Under the pieces are notes generated by a model. It was given only the letters and a program-made list of their open reading frames with translations, did no database searches and was not told the DNA's origin. Both the position numbers and the translations under genes were made by a program. From Bacteroidaceae bacterium (GTDB taxonomy: Bacteria; Bacteroidota; Bacteroidia; Bacteroidales; Bacteroidaceae), in the NCBI GenBank assembly GCA_017617315.1, contig JAFZWM010000001.1, positions 1 through 46,782 of the forward strand: a stretch of 46,782 nucleotides of DNA. The letters run 5' to 3'. Positions 16,084-24,221 of this stretch are shown piece by piece; position 1 is the stretch's first letter, and the number at the start of each line of letters is the position of its first letter.

Positions 16084-17022
16084 CTACCTGTCAAACTTCC
16101 TTATTCTGAAATGGCAGTACGGACTTCCGCCAGTATTTTCGTAATAATTCTGATGGTATTGCTCTGCAATCCAGAAGTTTCCGGCAGCCTCAACCCTCGT
16201 ATTTACCTCATAGCCCTTGCCTTGCAGAATATCGATGAGTTTTCCTACAGTCTGATGCTGCTCTTCCGACGTGTAGAACACTCCGCTCAGATACTGGCTT
16301 CCCTTGTCAGGCCCTTGACCGTCGGTCTGAGCCGGGTCGTGTATCTCGAAGAACAGCTTGCACAAATCCTCGAAGCTCACCTTGCTTGAATCGAACTCTA
16401 CCATCACGGCCTCGACATGACTTGTCTTGTGCGTTCTCACATCCTCGTAAGACGGCCGCTCTTCCTTGCCGCCCGTAAATCCTACGAGAGTCTTTGTTAC
16501 GCCAGCCTGCTTTTGCAGATAATGCTGCACGCCCCAGAAACATCCTGCGGCAAAAATGGCATATTCAGTTCCTTCTGAAGGAGTGTAGAGCGAAACGGTA
16601 TTCAGTTCCTCAACGGCTTTCTTCACCTGCTTGATGGCTGGCTCGTATTTCTCGCACAAATCGGGGTATTTCTTTCCGCGCTCGTAGTTGTGCCGAAGGT
16701 CGTAATACTTAACCGTCAGGGCTATTGGGTTGTGCGAGTCGATTATATTCTGGATATAGTCGGAATATGCCGTTTTCTTGTCGTGCGTAAGCAGAACAAG
16801 CGCATTAACCACGCTTTCGGGAATTCCCTGCTCTATGAGCGATTCGGGCGTGCAGTCCGAATCTTCGAGCACATCGTGCAGAAATCCTGTCATTCGTTCC
16901 TCATCGGTCTTGCCCATCAGTCCTACTGCCAGCGGGTGAAGAATGTATGCCTCTCCGTCTCTGTCAAGCGCACCGGCATGAGCCTTTACGGCTATCTCCA
17001 AAGCCAAGTCAACTTTACTCAT
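16084..17022 (-). CDS. HD-domain hydrolase fused to peptide methionine sulfoxide reductase A
   Basis: This 312-residue protein joins two domains. Residues 1-140 are an HD domain of the RelA/MESH1 type, with His29 (ILHP), the HD pair at 49-50 (FLHDVLEDSD) and a later D-R pair (KYYDLRHN). Residues 152-312 are MsrA, which reduces methionine-S-sulfoxide; the catalytic GCFWG motif is at 160-164, and GKEERPSYEDVRTHKTSHVEAV and QYHQNYYE are intact. Full-length MsrA alone would be about 160 residues, so both parts are complete. I chose the start at 17022 (MSKVDLALEI) because the upstream extension is not domain-like. The resolving cysteine near the C-terminus is present (SPYCHF). Confidence 0.88.
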   Translation of the reverse strand: MSKVDLALEIAVKAHAGALDRDGEAYILHPLAVGLMGKTDEERMTGFLHDVLEDSDCTPESLIEQGIPESVVNALVLLTHDKKTAYSDYIQNIIDSHNPIALTVKYYDLRHNYERGKKYPDLCEKYEPAIKQVKKAVEELNTVSLYTPSEGTEYAIFAAGCFWGVQHYLQKQAGVTKTLVGFTGGKEERPSYEDVRTHKTSHVEAVMVEFDSSKVSFEDLCKLFFEIHDPAQTDGQGPDKGSQYLSGVFYTSEEQHQTVGKLIDILQGKGYEVNTRVEAAGNFWIAEQYHQNYYENTGGSPYCHFRIRKFDR

Positions 17023-17197
17023 AAATGCTAAATAGTTAGTTTGTAATTTTGTCGTCGTCAAAAAAATGATGTGTTTCCCGGGCAGCCGCCAGATGATATA
17101 CATGTTCAGAATAATGCGGCCTACGGGAAAAGACGGTGCAAAAATAAGAAAAGTTTTGGAATCGTGCCATATTTTGTATTTTCCAGTCAGGATTACG

Positions 17198-17222
17198 GCC
17201 GTCTTATTGTACTTACTACAAT
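17198..17222 (+). repeat. direct repeat flanking the HD-MsrA gene (5' side)
   Basis: Partner of 16043-16068, 1155 bp away. Apart from this and the aldolase promoter, 17023-17321 shows no gene I can support. Confidence 0.6.
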
Positions 17223-17321
17223 GTCGTGTACGTTACCATGCAAACTCCGCTTTTCAAACGGGTAGCAAAATGTGCGCAAAAAGTCATCCGAAAAGCAAAA
17301 ATGATGTCAAGTAGTATATTT

Positions 17322-17352
17322 TTTGCGTTATTTTTACAGATTTATATATTTG
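17322..17352 (+). promoter_or_regulatory. fructose-bisphosphate aldolase promoter
   Basis: TTTG (17322-17325), a 19-nt spacer and TATATTTG (17345-17352) are a perfect consensus. A second TATATTTG at 17360-17367 could give an alternative start point. Confidence 0.8.
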
Positions 17353-17427
17353 TAATAATTATATTTGCAATGCCGTTGAGGCAAAAAAACGAAAGATTTT
17401 TTAACAATTTATAACAAATACAATATC

Positions 17428-18426
17428 ATGGTTAATTACAAAGAACTAGGTCTTGTAAACACTCGTGAGATGTTTAAGAAGGCAGTTGCTGGTGGCTATG
17501 CTATCCCAGCGTTCAATTTCAACACAATGGAGCAGATGCAGGCTATCGTACAGGCTGCTGTAGAGACAAAGTCACCTGTCATCATGCAGGTTTCTAAGGG
17601 TGCCCGCAACTATGCTAACGGTACTATCCTCCGCTACATGGCTCAGGGTGCTGTTGAGTATGCTAAGGAGTTGGGTTGCGAGAAGCCAGAAATCGTTCTT
17701 CATCTTGATCACGGTGATTCATTCGAGATCTGCAAGGAGTGTATCGACAACGGTTTCTCTTCAGTTATGATCGACGGTTCATCTCTTCCATACGAGGAGA
17801 ACATTGCTCTTACAAAGAAGGTTGTTGAGTATGCTCACAAGTTCGATGTAACAGTAGAGGCTGAGCTTGGTGTGCTTGCAGGTGTTGAGGACGAGGTTTC
17901 TTCAGCAGTTTCTCACTACACTAAGCCAGAAGAGGTTGTTGACTTCTCAACTCGTTCAGGTTGCGACTCTTTGGCAATCTCTATCGGTACTTCACACGGT
18001 GCTTACAAGTTCACTCCAGAGCAGTGTACTCGCGACCCTAAGACAGGCAAGCTCGTTCCTCCTCCATTGGCATTCGATATCCTTCACGAGATTGAGAAGC
18101 AGCTTCCAGGTTTCCCTATCGTTCTTCACGGTTCTTCTTCAGTTCCTCAGGACGAGGTTGACACAATCAACGCATTCGGCGGTAAGTTGCCAGATGCAGT
18201 AGGTATTCCAGAGGAGCAGCTCCGCGAGGCTTCTAAGAGCGCTGTTTGCAAGATCAACATCGACTCTGACTCTCGTCTTGCAATGACTGCTGCTATCCGC
18301 AAGCACTTGGCTGAGAACCCATCTCACTTCGACCCACGTCAGTACTTGAAGCCTGCTCGTGAGAACATGAAGAAGATGTACATCCACAAGATTGTTGAGG
18401 TACTTGGTTCTGACAACAAGCTATAA
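17428..18426 (+). CDS. fba: class II fructose-bisphosphate aldolase
   Basis: This 332-residue enzyme cleaves fructose-1,6-bisphosphate in glycolysis and makes it in gluconeogenesis. Class II (zinc) motifs are VLHLDHGDSFE (metal His and catalytic Asp), VEAELGVLAGVEDE, and IVLHGSSSVP. The protein is of the type with a TR/EV-specific long loop (LAISIGTSHGAYKF). Codon bias is extreme (GCT, GTT, AAG, CGT/CGC), indicating high expression. It appears to be transcribed alone, from the promoter at 17322 to the terminator at 18450. Confidence 0.97.
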   Translation: MVNYKELGLVNTREMFKKAVAGGYAIPAFNFNTMEQMQAIVQAAVETKSPVIMQVSKGARNYANGTILRYMAQGAVEYAKELGCEKPEIVLHLDHGDSFEICKECIDNGFSSVMIDGSSLPYEENIALTKKVVEYAHKFDVTVEAELGVLAGVEDEVSSAVSHYTKPEEVVDFSTRSGCDSLAISIGTSHGAYKFTPEQCTRDPKTGKLVPPPLAFDILHEIEKQLPGFPIVLHGSSSVPQDEVDTINAFGGKLPDAVGIPEEQLREASKSAVCKINIDSDSRLAMTAAIRKHLAENPSHFDPRQYLKPARENMKKMYIHKIVEVLGSDNKL

Positions 18427-18449
18427 TTTGATTTGCTAAATAGATATTT

Positions 18450-18485
18450 ATCCCTTCCAACTATTTTGTTGGAGGGGATTTTTTT
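18450..18485 (+). terminator. fba terminator
   Basis: ATCCCTTCCAAC (18450-18461) pairs with GTTGGAGGGGAT (18468-18479), followed by a T run to 18485. One pair is G-T. It overlaps the promoter of the next gene. Confidence 0.85.
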
Positions 18486-18494
18486 GTATTTTTG
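18465..18494 (+). promoter_or_regulatory. SDR gene promoter, overlapping fba terminator
   Basis: TTTG (18465-18468), an 18-nt spacer and TATTTTTG (18487-18494). The TTTG lies in the loop and stem of the fba terminator. The start codon is only 8 nt after the -7 element, so the transcript would be almost leaderless. Confidence 0.6.
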
Positions 18495-18502
18495 CGCCTT
18501 GT

Positions 18503-19282
18503 ATGGAAACATTGATCATCACAGGCGGAAGTTCGGGCATCGGGCAGGCCACTGCCGACCTTTTTGCTGCCAGAGGATATAAGGTTTACGAGCTGTCAAG
18601 GCACGGAGAAAGCCACACGGGAGTAACGCACATTGACTGTGACGTTACAAGCCCCGACGACTGCAAGGCCGCAGCCCAGAAGGTGGCTGGCGAGGCCGGA
18701 AAGATTGACGTGCTCATAAGCAACGCTGGCATGGGCATTTCGGGAGCAGTTGAGTTTACCGACCTTAGCGAGGCTAAGCGTCAGTTCGACGTAAACTTCT
18801 TCGGCGCCGTGAACATATCGCAGGCCGTACTGCCATACATGCGCAACGCCCATTCGGGACGCATCATCTTCGTAAGCAGTCTTGCTGCCACATTCCCAAT
18901 ACCTTATCAGGCATTCTACTCGGCATCCAAATCGGCAATAAACGCCATGGCCATGGCTTTGCGCAACGAGGTGAGCGAGTTTGGCATAAAGGTATGCTGC
19001 CTGCTTCCGGGCGACGTAAAGACGGGCTTTACAGGCTCGCGCACCAAGAGCTATGCCGGCAGCAACGTGTACACCCGCATGAGCAAGGCCGTGAAGACTA
19101 TGGAGCACGACGAGCAGAACGGCATCACACCAGAGCGCATGGCAAAGAAACTGCTCAGCATGGCGTCGCAGGGCAGTCCATGTATGTTCAGCACCGTAGG
19201 CATGCAATACCATCTCTTCGTATTCCTGAACAAGATTCTGCCTGCAACATTGGCAAACAAAGTAATTGGCATGATGTATTAG
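18503..19282 (+). CDS. short-chain dehydrogenase/reductase
   Basis: This 259-residue protein is a classical SDR using NAD(P). The cofactor motif GGSSGIGQA (TGxxxGxG type) is at the N-terminus, NAGMG follows, and the active site is Ser (VSSLAA) plus YSASK (Y-x3-K). The substrate is not evident. The next gene starts 106 nt downstream without a clear promoter between, so the two may be co-transcribed. Confidence 0.88.
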   Translation: METLIITGGSSGIGQATADLFAARGYKVYELSRHGESHTGVTHIDCDVTSPDDCKAAAQKVAGEAGKIDVLISNAGMGISGAVEFTDLSEAKRQFDVNFFGAVNISQAVLPYMRNAHSGRIIFVSSLAATFPIPYQAFYSASKSAINAMAMALRNEVSEFGIKVCCLLPGDVKTGFTGSRTKSYAGSNVYTRMSKAVKTMEHDEQNGITPERMAKKLLSMASQGSPCMFSTVGMQYHLFVFLNKILPATLANKVIGMMY

Positions 19283-19388
19283 CGCATCAGCAAAGATAAA
19301 GAGTCCCCCTCTCCGCCCAGCGGTGTCCGGGACTTTTCTCGTTTTTATCTGCAACATTTATTTCTAACAACAAAATAGACAAACAACA

Positions 19389-20825
19389 ATGGCTGGTTTT
19401 TTCGGCACGGTGTCTACATCCGAGTGCATAACCGATGTGTTCTACGGCACCGACTACAACTCTCATTTAGGTACTCGCCGCGGCGGTATGGCGACCTATA
19501 GTCAGACCAAAGGTTTTAAACGATCTATCCACAATCTGGAAAGCTCTTATTTCAGAACAAAGTTTGAGGACGAACTGAAGGATTTCGAAGGCAACTCGGG
19601 CATCGGCATCATTAGCGACACCGACGCTCAGCCTCTGCTCTTCAACTCGCACCTCGGACGCTTTGCAATATGTACCGTTGCCAAGATAAACAACCTTGAG
19701 GAGATAGCATCCAAGCTTCTGAAGGAGAACATGCACCTTTCAGAATTCAGTTCGGGAAAGGTAAACCCAACCGAACTTGTGGCTCTGCTGATAATCAAAG
19801 GAAAGGACTTTGTTGAAGGCATAGAGAACGTGTTCCGCGAGGTGAAGGGTTCGTGCACCATGCTGCTGCTTACCGAAGACGGAATAATTGCCGCACGCGA
19901 CTCGTGGGGACGCACGCCTATAGTGATAGGCAAAAAGGACGGCGCATACGCAGCCACTTCGGAATCTACATCGTTCCCAAACCTTGGATACGAGATTGAG
20001 AAGTTCCTTGGCCCGGGCGAGATTGTAAAGCTGCACAGCGACCGCATGGAACAGCTTCGCAAGCCTAACAAGAGAATGCAGATCTGCTCGTTCCTGTGGG
20101 TTTATTACGGATTCCCTACTTCAGACTACGAGGGACGCAACACCGAGGAGGTGCGCAACGCCTGCGGATATGCCATGGGCAAGGAAGACAAGACTCAGGT
20201 TGACTGCGCCTGCGGTATCCCCGACTCTGGCGTTGGCATGGCAATAGGATATGCTGCCGGACACGGTGTGCCTTACCAGCGCGCCATTTCAAAATACACT
20301 CCTACATGGCCTCGCTCGTTCACTCCTTCAAATCAGGAGATGCGCAACCTTGTTGCCAAGATGAAGCTGATACAGAACACGGCAATCCTAAAGAACAAGA
20401 AGGTTCTGTTCTGCGACGACTCTATTGTACGAGGCACTCAGCTGCGCGACAACACAGCCTGTCTGTTCGAGGCCGGAGCAAAGGAGGTTCACATGCGTAT
20501 AGCCTGTCCGCCGCTGGTGTACGGCTGTCCGTTCATCAACTTCACATCGTCAAAGAGCGACATGGAGCTGATAACCCGACGCATCATTGCCGAACTTGAG
20601 GGCGACGGCAACAAGAATCTTGAGGCATACGCCACAACCGACTCGCCTGAATATAAGAAGATGGTAGACATCATACGCGAACGTTTCGGTTTGTCGTCGC
20701 TCAAGTTTACAAAGCTCGAAGACCTCATTGCCGCCATCGGTCTGCCTAAGTGCCAAGTTTGTACGCATTGCTTCGACGGAAGCAGCAAGTACACTCTCGA
20801 AGAGGTAAATCTGGATAATGAGTAA
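19389..20825 (+). CDS. amidophosphoribosyltransferase-like protein lacking the glutaminase cysteine
   Basis: This 478-residue protein is homologous to PurF, which makes phosphoribosylamine from PRPP and glutamine. The PRPP-binding motif VLFCDDSIVRGT (339-350) is intact, as are IPDSG and the arginine-rich HLGTRRGGMAT. However, active PurF needs Cys as its first residue after processing (MCG...), and here the protein starts MAGFFG, so the Ntn glutaminase nucleophile is absent; Cys13 is too far in to replace it. It could use free ammonia or have another role. A C-terminal CQVCTHCFDG has spaced cysteines. I see no other purine-synthesis gene beside it. Confidence 0.85.
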   Translation: MAGFFGTVSTSECITDVFYGTDYNSHLGTRRGGMATYSQTKGFKRSIHNLESSYFRTKFEDELKDFEGNSGIGIISDTDAQPLLFNSHLGRFAICTVAKINNLEEIASKLLKENMHLSEFSSGKVNPTELVALLIIKGKDFVEGIENVFREVKGSCTMLLLTEDGIIAARDSWGRTPIVIGKKDGAYAATSESTSFPNLGYEIEKFLGPGEIVKLHSDRMEQLRKPNKRMQICSFLWVYYGFPTSDYEGRNTEEVRNACGYAMGKEDKTQVDCACGIPDSGVGMAIGYAAGHGVPYQRAISKYTPTWPRSFTPSNQEMRNLVAKMKLIQNTAILKNKKVLFCDDSIVRGTQLRDNTACLFEAGAKEVHMRIACPPLVYGCPFINFTSSKSDMELITRRIIAELEGDGNKNLEAYATTDSPEYKKMVDIIRERFGLSSLKFTKLEDLIAAIGLPKCQVCTHCFDGSSKYTLEEVNLDNE

Positions 20826-20836
20826 AAAACATACCA

Positions 20837-20885
20837 AACCATCCATTTCAAAAATCAGTTTCTTGAAATGGATGGTTATTTTTTC
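20837..20885. terminator. terminator, perfect 15-bp stem
   Basis: AACCATCCATTTCAA (20837-20851) pairs perfectly with its complement at 20863-20877, followed by ATTTTTTT. It terminates the PurF-like gene and may serve the convergent DUF285 gene. Confidence 0.9.
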
Positions 20886-20925
20886 AGTCACAAATTTTAA
20901 TCAGATTACTTATAACATCATCATT

Positions 20926-22260
20926 TTATTCTTTCGCCGTAAGATAACCGGGATTATCTTTACCACCGTCGATGCGAGCATATTCCACGCCGACCATTTT
21001 CGGATTGTATTTTGTTCCATTTTCACCAACGAGTTTTTCACAACCTTTAAACATTTCCTGACCATAGAAATTAGAATTCCAACTTTTAGGATTTACATAG
21101 ATAGATTTCAAATTACAGCAATCGCGGAGCATCCAATGCCTTTCATGACATTTATCAGTATTGAAGTTACTCAAATCCAGAATAGTAAGACTTTTGCATC
21201 CCGAAAACAATCCCGTCATGTCAAATACATCCGAAGTATCAAAACTACCTAAATCTATACTTGTTAAAGAAGCACAGTTTTCAAACATATAGTTCATTCT
21301 CCTTAGTTTAGAGGTATAGAAGTGGCTTACATCAAGACTTTCAAGATTGCTACAACCACAAAACATCCTTCTCATATCTGTAACATTTGCAGTATCAAAG
21401 CCACTGACATCAAGATTAGACAAGCTACAACATCCATCAAACATGGCAGACATATCCTTTACATTTGATGTATTGAAACTACTCAAATTAAGACTGGATA
21501 AATCACAACATCCAGCGAACATTGCCCCCATATTCTTTACATTTGAAGTATCAAAACTACCCAAATCAAGATTTTTCAGACTTGAACAACGGTAAAACAT
21601 AAAATACATGTCTGTTACATTTAGGGTATTAAAGCCACTTAAATTCAAACTTATAAGTTTTTTACATTCTGAAAACATTCCATTCATGCTTTTAACACTC
21701 GAAGTATTGAAGCTTTTTAAATCAAGAATTGTAAGTCCACGGCAACCAAAAAACATATTGCTCATTCTCGTAACATTCTTGGTATCGAAACTGCTCAAAT
21801 CCAATTCTTTCAGTTCAACACAATCACGAAACATCCACTCCATATTCTTCACATTAGAAGTATTAAAGCCTTTCAAATTCAACTCTGACAGATGATAACA
21901 CCGAAAGAACATATATCTCATGTCACAAACATCCGAAGTGTCAAGATTATTCAGTCCTTCTATTTTTGTTAGATTTCTAAGACCAGCAAACCAATATGCA
22001 CACGATGTGGGACGAGCCGACTTAAAAGACTTATCAAATGTTACGGTAGTCAAACAGCTATTTGATGTCCATGCAGGAATTGAATCTATGGCATCCAACA
22101 TATAAGCAGTTCCCTTGCGCATAGTTTTTTTTGAGTCATAATAAAAAGTAAGCGTTGTACTGTCGGGCGACATCACGGCATAAGCATCCTTCGCCAAAGT
22201 AAACATAGGCTTAGCAAATAAAAAGACAAGACTTAGGAAACCTATAAAAATATGCTTCAT
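20926..22260 (-). CDS. surface protein with BspA/DUF285-type leucine-rich repeats
   Basis: This 444-residue protein has a signal peptide (MKHIFIGFLSLVFLF...). About eleven repeats of roughly 26 residues fill positions 100-390, with pattern LxxLDLSxFDTSNVxxMxxMFxGCxx, the DUF285 (PF03382) form of BspA-like LRR. Each repeat ends with a conserved Cys. The final 50 residues (WNSNFYGQEMF..., ending DNPGYLTAKE) form a common cap. Such proteins are exported and bind host or bacterial surfaces; the target here is unknown. Repeats are similar in DNA, so repeat number may vary. Base composition is more AT-rich than neighbours. Confidence 0.85.
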   Translation of the reverse strand: MKHIFIGFLSLVFLFAKPMFTLAKDAYAVMSPDSTTLTFYYDSKKTMRKGTAYMLDAIDSIPAWTSNSCLTTVTFDKSFKSARPTSCAYWFAGLRNLTKIEGLNNLDTSDVCDMRYMFFRCYHLSELNLKGFNTSNVKNMEWMFRDCVELKELDLSSFDTKNVTRMSNMFFGCRGLTILDLKSFNTSSVKSMNGMFSECKKLISLNLSGFNTLNVTDMYFMFYRCSSLKNLDLGSFDTSNVKNMGAMFAGCCDLSSLNLSSFNTSNVKDMSAMFDGCCSLSNLDVSGFDTANVTDMRRMFCGCSNLESLDVSHFYTSKLRRMNYMFENCASLTSIDLGSFDTSDVFDMTGLFSGCKSLTILDLSNFNTDKCHERHWMLRDCCNLKSIYVNPKSWNSNFYGQEMFKGCEKLVGENGTKYNPKMVGVEYARIDGGKDNPGYLTAKE

Positions 22261-22407
22261 ATTAGAAATGGATTTTAAATCGTCGTAAAATTAAATATTA
22301 TTCTTAATATTAGCACATTTTTTCAAGATTTACACACAATATTATCTTTCATTCTAACAACATTACCTCTCAAAAAAAATAATCATAACTCTTTTTAACT
22401 TTAATAT

Positions 22408-22440
22408 TTTGCTGACATAAAGAAATTTATACTATTTTTG
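22408..22440 (+). promoter_or_regulatory. GlsB-type gene promoter
   Basis: TTTG (22408-22411), a 21-nt spacer and TATTTTTG (22433-22440), 33 nt before the start codon. Confidence 0.75.
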
Positions 22441-22473
22441 TGCAAAACTTTATTTTTAAATACTTTACTTATT

Positions 22474-22716
22474 ATGTCTGGAATTATCGTTGGAATTATT
22501 GCAGGAATCATTGCAGGCTTTATTGCCTGCAAACTGACTAACAGAGAAGGAAAAGGATGCCTTATCGACCTTCTCCTTGGAATCGTTGGCGGCGCAGTTG
22601 GCGGATGGGTGTTCGGCCTTTTGGGAATACAAGCTGGCGCCGGAATCTTAGGTCAAATTATCACAGCCGTTGTGGGAGCGGTAATCGTTCTCTGGGTGTG
22701 GAACAAGTTGTCGTAA
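22474..22716 (+). CDS. GlsB/YeaQ/YmgE family membrane protein
   Basis: This 80-residue protein (transglycosylase-associated family) has three hydrophobic segments separated by short loops, with the typical GxxAGxIAG start, CLIDLLLGIVGGAVGGWVFG centre and AVVGAVIVLW end. It sits in the inner membrane and is generally linked to stress; its precise job is unknown. I chose ATG 22474 rather than the TTG at 22438, which is inside the -7 element. It is flanked by its own promoter and terminator. Confidence 0.85.
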   Translation: MSGIIVGIIAGIIAGFIACKLTNREGKGCLIDLLLGIVGGAVGGWVFGLLGIQAGAGILGQIITAVVGAVIVLWVWNKLS

Positions 22717-22736
22717 TCAGACAAAAACGCATAAAA

Positions 22737-22778
22737 AAATCCGCTTTCCAAAATCAACATCGGAAAGCGGATTTTTTT
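22737..22778. terminator. bidirectional terminator
   Basis: AAATCCGCTTTCC pairs with GGAAAGCGGATTT, with A- and T-runs on both sides. It serves the GlsB-type gene and the convergent GH28 gene. Confidence 0.9.
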
Positions 22779-22786
22779 CATTTTCA

Positions 22787-24193
22787 TTATTCAAAGTCTT
22801 TCATCTCCTCGTCTGTCAGAGAAGAAGGAATCTCGATTTTCTCGCCAACGTGAGTGTTCGAAATCTCGATATATTTTGTATAGTCGAACGTGAAGCCGTG
22901 CTTTGCCTCTTCAACCTCAACGTTGTTCAAAGAAACGTTGTAGACCGGTCTGACGGCACTTCCCTGAAGGACAAAAGCGGCATTACGGGCCTTCTTGCAT
23001 CGCACGTTGCGCACATGAATGTCGTGAACATCAGAGAAATAGTTGTTGCGCAAGCCCTCGCCCGAATAGACTGAAGTTACGAACAGAAGATCGTAGACCT
23101 CGCCAAACTCGCAGTTGCTTATGTAGATGTTGCGAACATATCCGCCGCGGTCGGGATTCGTCTTGATGTAGAATCCGCGCTTGCAATATCCCGCGAAAGT
23201 ACAATCTTCAACAAAAACATCCTGAATGCCTGCCGAAACCTCGCTTCCGCACACAAAAGCGTGAAGCCCCTTGAACTGGCACTTGCGCACCACGATGTTG
23301 CGCGACGGAATGTTTGTTGTCCAGCCGTCGTTATCGCGTCCGCACTTAACAACCACGTTGTCGTCGGCATTGCAGAAATGGCAGCCTTCGACCAAAACGT
23401 TAGATGCGTACTCGAGCGTTACGCCGTTGTTGTTCAGGATTTTATTAGCTTTAAAACTAAGATTCTTGACGATGGCATTATCAACCTGCAAGAGATGCAA
23501 GCACCAGAATGGCGAGTTTGTCATCTTCAAACCGTCGATTGTAACATTCTTGCACATGTAGAACTGAACCATCTGCGGACGGAGGAAATGTCCCTTTCCG
23601 AACACCCTCTCCTTAATAGGCAGTTCCTTGTGATTCATCTCGCGGCTAAGCATCTGGTCGGCAGTCTGCTTACCCTCTGGCTTCCATTTGCCGAAGGTTT
23701 CGAGGGCGTTGCCGTCTATTGTTCCGCTGCCTATGATTGACACGTCAGAAAGCCCCTTTCCATAGATGAAAGGACTGTAGTTCATGACGTAAGTGCCTTC
23801 CCAACTGGTCTCAACAAGCGGATAAGAATCGGGATTGTCGGAGAATTTGAGCACCGCATCCTGCTGAATTTCAAGCACTATGTTGCTTACCAAATTTATC
23901 GGTCCGTTGATATAGTACACGCCCTTTGGCACCACGATGTGCAGTCCGCCCTTGGTTTTCTCGGCCTTCTTCATAGCCTTGTCGAAAGCCGGCTTGCAGT
24001 CGTTCTTTCCGTTGCCCTTTGCGCCAAACTGCACAATGCTCACGGTTTTCTGGTCGGCGCTCTGCTTGGCTCCGACAATATTCTTCAGAATGGCATCGCG
24101 CTTTGCAGCTACCTTAGCCTCATCAACCGCTGCAAACGAGCTGGCTGCCGCAAAAATCATCAGCAGCAGGAGGCTTAACTTGTGTTTTATCAT
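22787..24193 (-). CDS. glycoside hydrolase family 28-like (polygalacturonase fold)
   Basis: This protein of 468 residues from Met at 24193 (MIKHKLSLLLLMIF, a signal peptide; Met at 24199 is also possible) is exported. The mature part starts with the pectin-lyase-fold entry SIVQFGAKGNGKNDCKPAFDKA. GH28-type landmarks follow: ADDNVVVKCG (the Asp pair), CGSEVSAGIQDVFVEDC and IKTNPDRGGYVRNIYISNC. The position usually occupied by NTDG reads NNNG, so one of the three catalytic aspartates appears to be Asn, and GHG reads LHAF. It may therefore be a divergent or altered-specificity enzyme acting on pectic oligomers. It is the last gene of the radC-lpxH-GT2 unit. Confidence 0.8.
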   Translation of the reverse strand: MIKHKLSLLLLMIFAAASSFAAVDEAKVAAKRDAILKNIVGAKQSADQKTVSIVQFGAKGNGKNDCKPAFDKAMKKAEKTKGGLHIVVPKGVYYINGPINLVSNIVLEIQQDAVLKFSDNPDSYPLVETSWEGTYVMNYSPFIYGKGLSDVSIIGSGTIDGNALETFGKWKPEGKQTADQMLSREMNHKELPIKERVFGKGHFLRPQMVQFYMCKNVTIDGLKMTNSPFWCLHLLQVDNAIVKNLSFKANKILNNNGVTLEYASNVLVEGCHFCNADDNVVVKCGRDNDGWTTNIPSRNIVVRKCQFKGLHAFVCGSEVSAGIQDVFVEDCTFAGYCKRGFYIKTNPDRGGYVRNIYISNCEFGEVYDLLFVTSVYSGEGLRNNYFSDVHDIHVRNVRCKKARNAAFVLQGSAVRPVYNVSLNNVEVEEAKHGFTFDYTKYIEISNTHVGEKIEIPSSLTDEEMKDFE

Positions 24194-24221
24194 TTTCATT
24201 TGGATTAAGAGTTTTTTACTG

